Source of the DNA: Bacteroidales bacterium UBA4353
Lineage (GTDB): Bacteria > Bacteroidota > Bacteroidia > Bacteroidales > Paludibacteraceae
Length of the DNA: 16,999 nt
Direction of reading: 5' to 3'
Assembly (NCBI GenBank): GCA_002394025.1
Contig: DGSV01000097.1
Coordinates: 1 to 16,999 of the forward strand
Shown here: piece by piece, positions 13,413 through 16,999 of the stretch
Position numbering within the stretch: the first letter of the stretch is position 1
Layout: each line of letters opens with the position of its first letter
The notes under the pieces: model-generated
What the model was told of the DNA's origin: nothing
Databases searched by the model: none
The model's input: only the letters and a program-made list of their open reading frames with translations
Translations under genes and position numbers: made by a program

Positions 13413-14852
13413 CTATTTGGCTAATATCCGCTTAAGCCATTGCCATGTACGTTGCGTAGAGGCTATCTCAAGACGCTCTGACGGTGAATGAACACCATAC
13501 ATCTGCGGACCGATGGCTATCATGTCAAGGTCGCGATATTTCTCAAGGAACAAACCACATTCAAGACCGGCATGTATGGCAAGTACCACAGGCTCGGAAT
13601 GGAAAAGTTCCTGATAAGCATCCACCGCCTTATCAAGCAAAGCACTTTGGGGATTTGGCTTCCACCCCGGGTAGCCATCACCATGACTGACATCAAAACC
13701 GCCCAGACGTAGAGCACATTCAACCTTATTCTTGATGTCGTGCTTGGCACTCTCTACAGAACTGCGCTGGCTGGTATTAACAATTATCTCACCGTCCTTG
13801 ATTTTTACAGACGCCAAATTCGTTGACGTCTCCACCAATCCTTCTATATCACGGCTCATAGCCATTACACCATGAGGACATGCATACAGAGTTTCTATGA
13901 GTTTTTTGCTTTGATCAGCCGCCAAAGACTGATGAGGTACATCAACACTCTCAAGGCTCACTTCCATATCCTTTTCTACGGAGCCATACTCGGCTTCCCA
14001 CATAGCCTGCTGGATATTAAGCACTGTGCGCAGCGCCTCTTTATCTTTGAAAGGCACGCATAGTATGGCACTCGCCTCACGGGCTATAGCATTATGAAGA
14101 TTACCGCCATCTATATCTGCAATGCGAACATCAGTCTTGCTCATTACGGCAAACATATAACGCGTAAGCAATTGGTTGGCATTGGCTCTGCCCTTGTTGA
14201 TGTCGTCACCACTATGGCCACCCATAAGTCCGCTGATACGTACCTGAGCGGCATAATAACCATCAGGTACCGGAACATAATGAGCAAGCTGTTTGCCTAA
14301 GGTATCAATGCCTCCCGCACAACCTATGCATATATTGCCATCATCCTCATTGTCAAGATTTATCAGTGTTTTTCCGGTAAACATATCTCCTGCAAGATTT
14401 GCCGCTCCGCTCAACCCCGTCTCCTCATCAACGGTGAAAAGACATTCCAAAGCCGGATGTGAAATATCATCAGAGGCCAGCACAGCAAGAGCCATAGACA
14501 GTCCTATGCCGTCGTCAGCGCCAAGAGTAGTGCCACGGGCATGAAGCCATCCATCCTCAAGATAAGCGTCTATGGCATCATGCAGAAAATCATGACTCAC
14601 ATTACTATCCTTCTCACATACCATATCCATGTGCGCCTGCAACACCACAGAAGGTTCCTGCTCACGCCCACGGCTTGCGGGCTTACGCATAACAACATTA
14701 CCGGCAGCGTCACGACGGCACGCTATACCATGATTATCAGCCCACGACATCAAGTAGGCTATCATCTGCTCCTCATGCTTACTGGGACGAGGTACACGAA
14801 GTATTTCAGCAAATTCGCGGAACACCTCACGAGGTTCTAAATCCTTAATCAT
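13413..14852 (-). CDS. pepD: M20C-family aminoacyl-histidine dipeptidase (PepD)
   Basis: A 479-residue cytoplasmic zinc dipeptidase, the Xaa-His dipeptidase type, which splits dipeptides such as carnosine-like substrates and uses two metal ions. The metal and catalytic residues can be followed: HMDMV with H74 and D76, GADDGIG with bridging D113, VDEETG with the E143/E144 pair, LDNEDD with D167, and a late histidine in YGVHSPSERL. The lid domain occupies roughly 200-390 and includes MGGHSGDDI. Length is normal for the family and there is no signal peptide. ATG 14852 gives the standard N terminus (IKDLEPREVFREFAEI). Its upstream 335 bp are repeat block B with no clear promoter, and it ends at the bidirectional terminator. 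Confidence 0.95.
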   Translation of the reverse strand: MIKDLEPREVFREFAEILRVPRPSKHEEQMIAYLMSWADNHGIACRRDAAGNVVMRKPASRGREQEPSVVLQAHMDMVCEKDSNVSHDFLHDAIDAYLEDGWLHARGTTLGADDGIGLSMALAVLASDDISHPALECLFTVDEETGLSGAANLAGDMFTGKTLINLDNEDDGNICIGCAGGIDTLGKQLAHYVPVPDGYYAAQVRISGLMGGHSGDDINKGRANANQLLTRYMFAVMSKTDVRIADIDGGNLHNAIAREASAILCVPFKDKEALRTVLNIQQAMWEAEYGSVEKDMEVSLESVDVPHQSLAADQSKKLIETLYACPHGVMAMSRDIEGLVETSTNLASVKIKDGEIIVNTSQRSSVESAKHDIKNKVECALRLGGFDVSHGDGYPGWKPNPQSALLDKAVDAYQELFHSEPVVLAIHAGLECGLFLEKYRDLDMIAIGPQMYGVHSPSERLEIASTQRTWQWLKRILAK

Positions 14853-14922
14853 TGTATTTAAATAATAGGGCTAATAGAAAAATAAATATCAAAATAGTAA
14901 ATAGTCAAATAGTCAATGGGGG

Positions 14923-14947
14923 CTACCCCTCCGCCCTGCGGGCACCT
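14923..14947 (+). repeat. Intergenic dyad element, copy 4 (truncated)
   Basis: CTACCCCTCC (14923-14932), hairpin GCCC-TGC-GGGC (14933-14943), then ACCT, after which the sequence departs into TGATTAAGGAGTTC. The CCTCCCC dyad seen in the other copies is missing here. Confidence 0.75.
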
Positions 14948-15003
14948 GATTAAGGAGTTCTTTTGCGCTTCGCTTAAAAGCGTCTGCTGCGCAGCCGAGC
15001 GCA

Positions 15004-15024
15004 GAAAAGCACACTGTGCTTTTC
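15004..15024. other. Perfect 10-bp inverted repeat
   Basis: GAAAAGCACA, a single C, then TGTGCTTTTC. With essentially no loop it would form a cruciform or a short hairpin with a few open bases at the tip. It lies about 160 bp downstream of the C69 dipeptidase stop (minus strand) and could slow or end that transcript, though no T-tract longer than the TTTTC arm follows. Confidence 0.7.
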
Positions 15025-15027
15025 ATC

Positions 15028-15058
15028 GAAAAATTTGCTGGGATATTGCAAATTTTTC
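15028..15058. other. 11-bp inverted repeat with a 9-nt loop
   Basis: GAAAAATTTGC, loop TGGGATATT, GCAAATTTTTC, fully paired. It adjoins the 15004-15024 palindrome and is part of the core of block B, which is absent from block A. Confidence 0.75.
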
Positions 15059-15065
15059 TTCTCGG

Positions 15066-15103
15066 CGTGTCCGTACTTGCAAATTACTCAATGACCAAAT
15101 AAC
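15066..15103 (-). repeat. 38-bp inverted-repeat partner of 11676-11713
   Basis: The reverse complement begins GTTATTTGGTCATTGAGTAA and ends GCAAGTACGGACACG, differing at two positions from 11676-11713. Confidence 0.85.
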
Positions 15104-15187
15104 AAAATAAATTGTCAAATAGTAAATAGTCAAATAGTAAATGTTTGTTAATTGTCAAATAGTCAATGTTTTGTTCTTTGCTCTTTT

Positions 15188-16807
15188 TTATTCTTTTCCC
15201 GGCTCTGTAGGTGCAATAATCGGATACCAATATGCGCCAACTCCCGGTCGTTGAATGCTATCAGCCATACCTTGGGGTGTTGTAAGAAAGACACCATTGT
15301 TCTCGCGTTTCACGGCACCATCGAGATATTTAACAAGCAGAAAGTTAGCAAAATCACTCCAGAAACTATGCAGTTCTTCAGCCATAATAGCCACTTCTTT
15401 TGATACTTTTTTCTGTGCTTTTTTCATGCTCATGTCTTCTGCCTTGGCATAGACATCAGCTACATAGTCATTGAAGTGTTTATCCCATGTTGTCTGGTAC
15501 TTACGAATATCATTCATCACGCTGTCATATCGATGAAAATAGGCGAAGTTAGCCACTCGATTGAAAGTCCAGAAAGCGCTTGTCGGCGAATACTCTGTAA
15601 GACTTCCGTTATCCGGTGCGAAACATTGCGGCACCGTAGTGCAGCATGAAAAGAAAGGAACAAGCACACTGCATGATGCGTCATCCACTCCGAACCAGAA
15701 CACCCCTCCCACTTGTTTAGGGGCATCAGCTCTCATCTGCGCCACAAAGCTCCAACCTGTCTGCTGTGTGGCAATTGGACGCGCATACCAGTATTTCTGT
15801 TCTCCAATCTTGAACGAGAGCGGTGTTTCTCTCATTTTGCTATGATGAGGTCCAGCACCCAATCCCTGTGTAATATCAAGCGGAGTACCCTCATATTGGT
15901 CTCGCATAAATTCCTTGAAATCCTGCGCCGAGACCTTTCTGTCGGGCACTATCCATAGTGGCATAGGTTCTTTAGTCTGAAACATAACGTAAGGCAGATA
16001 TCGGTCCATATCGTCATTCAGTTTTCGGAAAAAGCTCCATACCCTCGCCTCGCACACATAGGCACCTCCAAAGTCGAGCGGACAGTAAGCATCGGCGAAA
16101 CTAAAATCGGCGTCAGAACCTGAATAATAGCCTTTTTCGCGTGCAAAAGAGACCACGTCCTTGCTATAGAGCCAATGGTCCTTACCTGCCTTGAAATCTA
16201 TGTGCCGTATGCGTGCCTGATTGGCATGAGCACACACGGCATTGTCGGGTATGCGCACCGCAGCCCAAACGGCGCCCTTGCGACCAACACCCTTGCCTAT
16301 AAGTTCCAAGAGCCATATCTCGTTAGGGTCAGCGATTGTGAACGATTCTCCGGTACTGTTATACCCGTATTTGGCTACGAGGTTCGTCATAACCTTTATC
16401 GCCTCACGTGCAGTTTTCGCACGCTCAAGGGCTATGTATATCAAACTGCCGTAGTCGATAATTCCCGTGGTGTCCTGCAATTCCTCGCGCCCTGTGAATG
16501 TCGTTTCCCCAATAGTGAGCTGATGCTCATTCATATTGCCAACAACGCGGTAGGTATGAGCCACTTGAGGTATTTCACCAAGATACTTGCCTGTATCCCA
16601 GTCATAGACCTTACGCTTCGAACCATCCTTATGATCGCGGGCGGGAGTTATGGTCAGCGAACCATAGAGAGAATAACTATCAGCAGCATAACTGATTAAC
16701 GTACTACCATCAACAGTAGCGTCACGACCGGCCATAAAATTGGTACATGAGAATACATCCATGAAGCATAGCAGTAGTGCGGAACACAGAAAAGACTTGA
16801 TACGCAT
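15188..16807 (-). CDS. Exported C69-family dipeptidase (N-terminal nucleophile hydrolase)
   Basis: A 539-residue secreted peptidase. The signal peptide is MRIKSFLCSALLLCFMDVFS, and the next residue, C21 in CTNFMAGRDATVDGST, is the expected nucleophilic cysteine of family C69, freed by signal or propeptide removal. Family landmarks are the DGST turn with SYAADS, NEHQLTIGETTF (about 93-104), GYNSTGESFTIADPNEIWLLE (146-166), AHANQARI and the C-terminal helical region. It should cleave dipeptides or short peptides in the periplasm or at the cell surface, with exact specificity unknown. The start at 16807 is chosen over an ATG at 16909 because the longer form would begin upstream of the promoter -7 box at 16853-16860. 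The adjacent ATG 16813 is also possible. With cytoplasmic PepD next door it suggests peptide use. Confidence 0.9.
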   Translation of the reverse strand: MRIKSFLCSALLLCFMDVFSCTNFMAGRDATVDGSTLISYAADSYSLYGSLTITPARDHKDGSKRKVYDWDTGKYLGEIPQVAHTYRVVGNMNEHQLTIGETTFTGREELQDTTGIIDYGSLIYIALERAKTAREAIKVMTNLVAKYGYNSTGESFTIADPNEIWLLELIGKGVGRKGAVWAAVRIPDNAVCAHANQARIRHIDFKAGKDHWLYSKDVVSFAREKGYYSGSDADFSFADAYCPLDFGGAYVCEARVWSFFRKLNDDMDRYLPYVMFQTKEPMPLWIVPDRKVSAQDFKEFMRDQYEGTPLDITQGLGAGPHHSKMRETPLSFKIGEQKYWYARPIATQQTGWSFVAQMRADAPKQVGGVFWFGVDDASCSVLVPFFSCCTTVPQCFAPDNGSLTEYSPTSAFWTFNRVANFAYFHRYDSVMNDIRKYQTTWDKHFNDYVADVYAKAEDMSMKKAQKKVSKEVAIMAEELHSFWSDFANFLLVKYLDGAVKRENNGVFLTTPQGMADSIQRPGVGAYWYPIIAPTEPGKE

Positions 16808-16852
16808 AGGCATAGGATTTATGTCAAAATACATAAAGAAGGTAATTATTGA

Positions 16853-16884
16853 CAAAGGTAACAAAAAAAAACGGAATATCGCAA
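16853..16884 (-). promoter_or_regulatory. Promoter of the C69 dipeptidase gene
   Basis: On the minus strand a -7 box TACCTTTG (16860 to 16853) matches TAnnTTTG. A TTG at 16884-16882 lies upstream with a 21-bp spacer, two longer than the ideal 19. Transcription would start near 16846, about 40 nt before the ATG at 16807, which supports the shorter start. Confidence 0.55.
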
Positions 16885-16938
16885 GTGAACCATATACACA
16901 TAAAGTCACAAAAGTGAATAAAAGATGATAAAAGGGTA

Positions 16939-16968
16939 TAAAAAAAGAAAGGCTGTCTCACGACAACC
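16939..16968 (-). terminator. Intrinsic terminator of a minus-strand gene beyond the right edge
   Basis: Read on the minus strand, GGTTGTC-GTGA-GACAGCC makes a 7-bp stem with one G-T pair (16968 to 16951), followed by TTTCTTTTTTT. The stem is imperfect on the plus strand, so it works for minus-strand transcription, separating an unseen upstream gene from the C69 dipeptidase. Confidence 0.8.
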
Positions 16969-16999
16969 CAATCTTCATTAACCTTAAAAATCTAATACC

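Larger units (their letters stand above)
14888..15170 (-). repeat. Mosaic intergenic block B upstream of pepD
   Basis: Covers most of the 335-bp gap 14853-15187, in which I see no gene. On the plus strand the order is TAGTAAATAGTCAAATAGTC-type repeats (14892-14917), a partial dyad element (14923-14947), a hairpin-rich segment (14955-15058), CGTGTCCGTACTTGC (15066-15080) and further TAGTCAAATAGTAAATAG repeats (15111-15168). Read on the minus strand, the outer parts follow the same order as block A, while the core is different. Confidence 0.8.

Noticed and set aside
16175..16699. A 174-codon plus-strand ORF
   Set aside because: It lies wholly antisense to the C69 dipeptidase, which has clear family motifs. 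No domain or start context supports it.
16808..16909. Longer C69 dipeptidase from ATG 16909
   Set aside because: The start would precede the -7 box at 16853-16860, and a good signal peptide begins at 16807.

Overview
The window looks like a chromosomal segment of a Bacteroidales bacterium (Bacteroidota), possibly Muribaculaceae or Prevotellaceae, although the family is not settled by the sequence. Four things point there. Several intergenic regions carry the Bacteroidota -7 box (TAnnTTTG). The cluster DUF6089, uppS, bamA and two OmpH/Skp genes is typical of the phylum. There is a fused SpmA/SpmB protein in a lineage not known to sporulate. Shine-Dalgarno sites are lacking. No rRNA, tRNA, CRISPR array, transposase or phage gene was seen.

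Layout, left to right. (1) 46-4715, plus strand: a GNAT acetyltransferase fused to a biotin-protein ligase, a repeat-filled gap of 391 bp, then a class I/II aminotransferase followed after 25 bp by a long-chain acyl-CoA ligase. (2) 4861-5334, minus: a small exported His/Cys-rich Spy/CpxP/ZraP-like protein with its own terminator and a sigma-54-like promoter. (3) 5470-7127, plus: an SpmA-SpmB fusion membrane protein and YbeY, 5 bp apart. (4) 7321-13302, plus: the outer-membrane and cell-wall cluster, with a DUF6089 beta-barrel protein, undecaprenyl diphosphate synthase, BamA and two periplasmic Skp-like chaperones, starting from a good consensus promoter. A bidirectional terminator closes it. 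(5) 13413-16807, minus: two peptidases, a cytoplasmic M20C PepD-type dipeptidase and an exported C69 dipeptidase, the second with its own promoter and an upstream terminator that isolates it.

The genes are mostly housekeeping, and the unusual part is between them. The intergenic DNA is built from a small set of recurring modules: (a) 9-bp CTAGAAAAN tandem arrays (21 and 16 units, plus one degenerate tract) placed just upstream of three genes and always in the same orientation; (b) GGAGTAA/GGAGTGA 7-bp repeats directly after stop codons, paired with (a) at two operon junctions; (c) a CTACCCCTCC + GC-hairpin + CCTCCCC-dyad element in four copies whose hairpin stems vary in a compensated way; (d) TAGTCAAATAGTAAATAG-type AT-rich repeats combined with a GCAAGTACGGACACG motif in two mosaic blocks that face each other across ompH1-ompH2-pepD. 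These modules, the GNAT-biotin ligase fusion and the sigma-54-like control of a ZraP-like protein are the best candidates for something undescribed.
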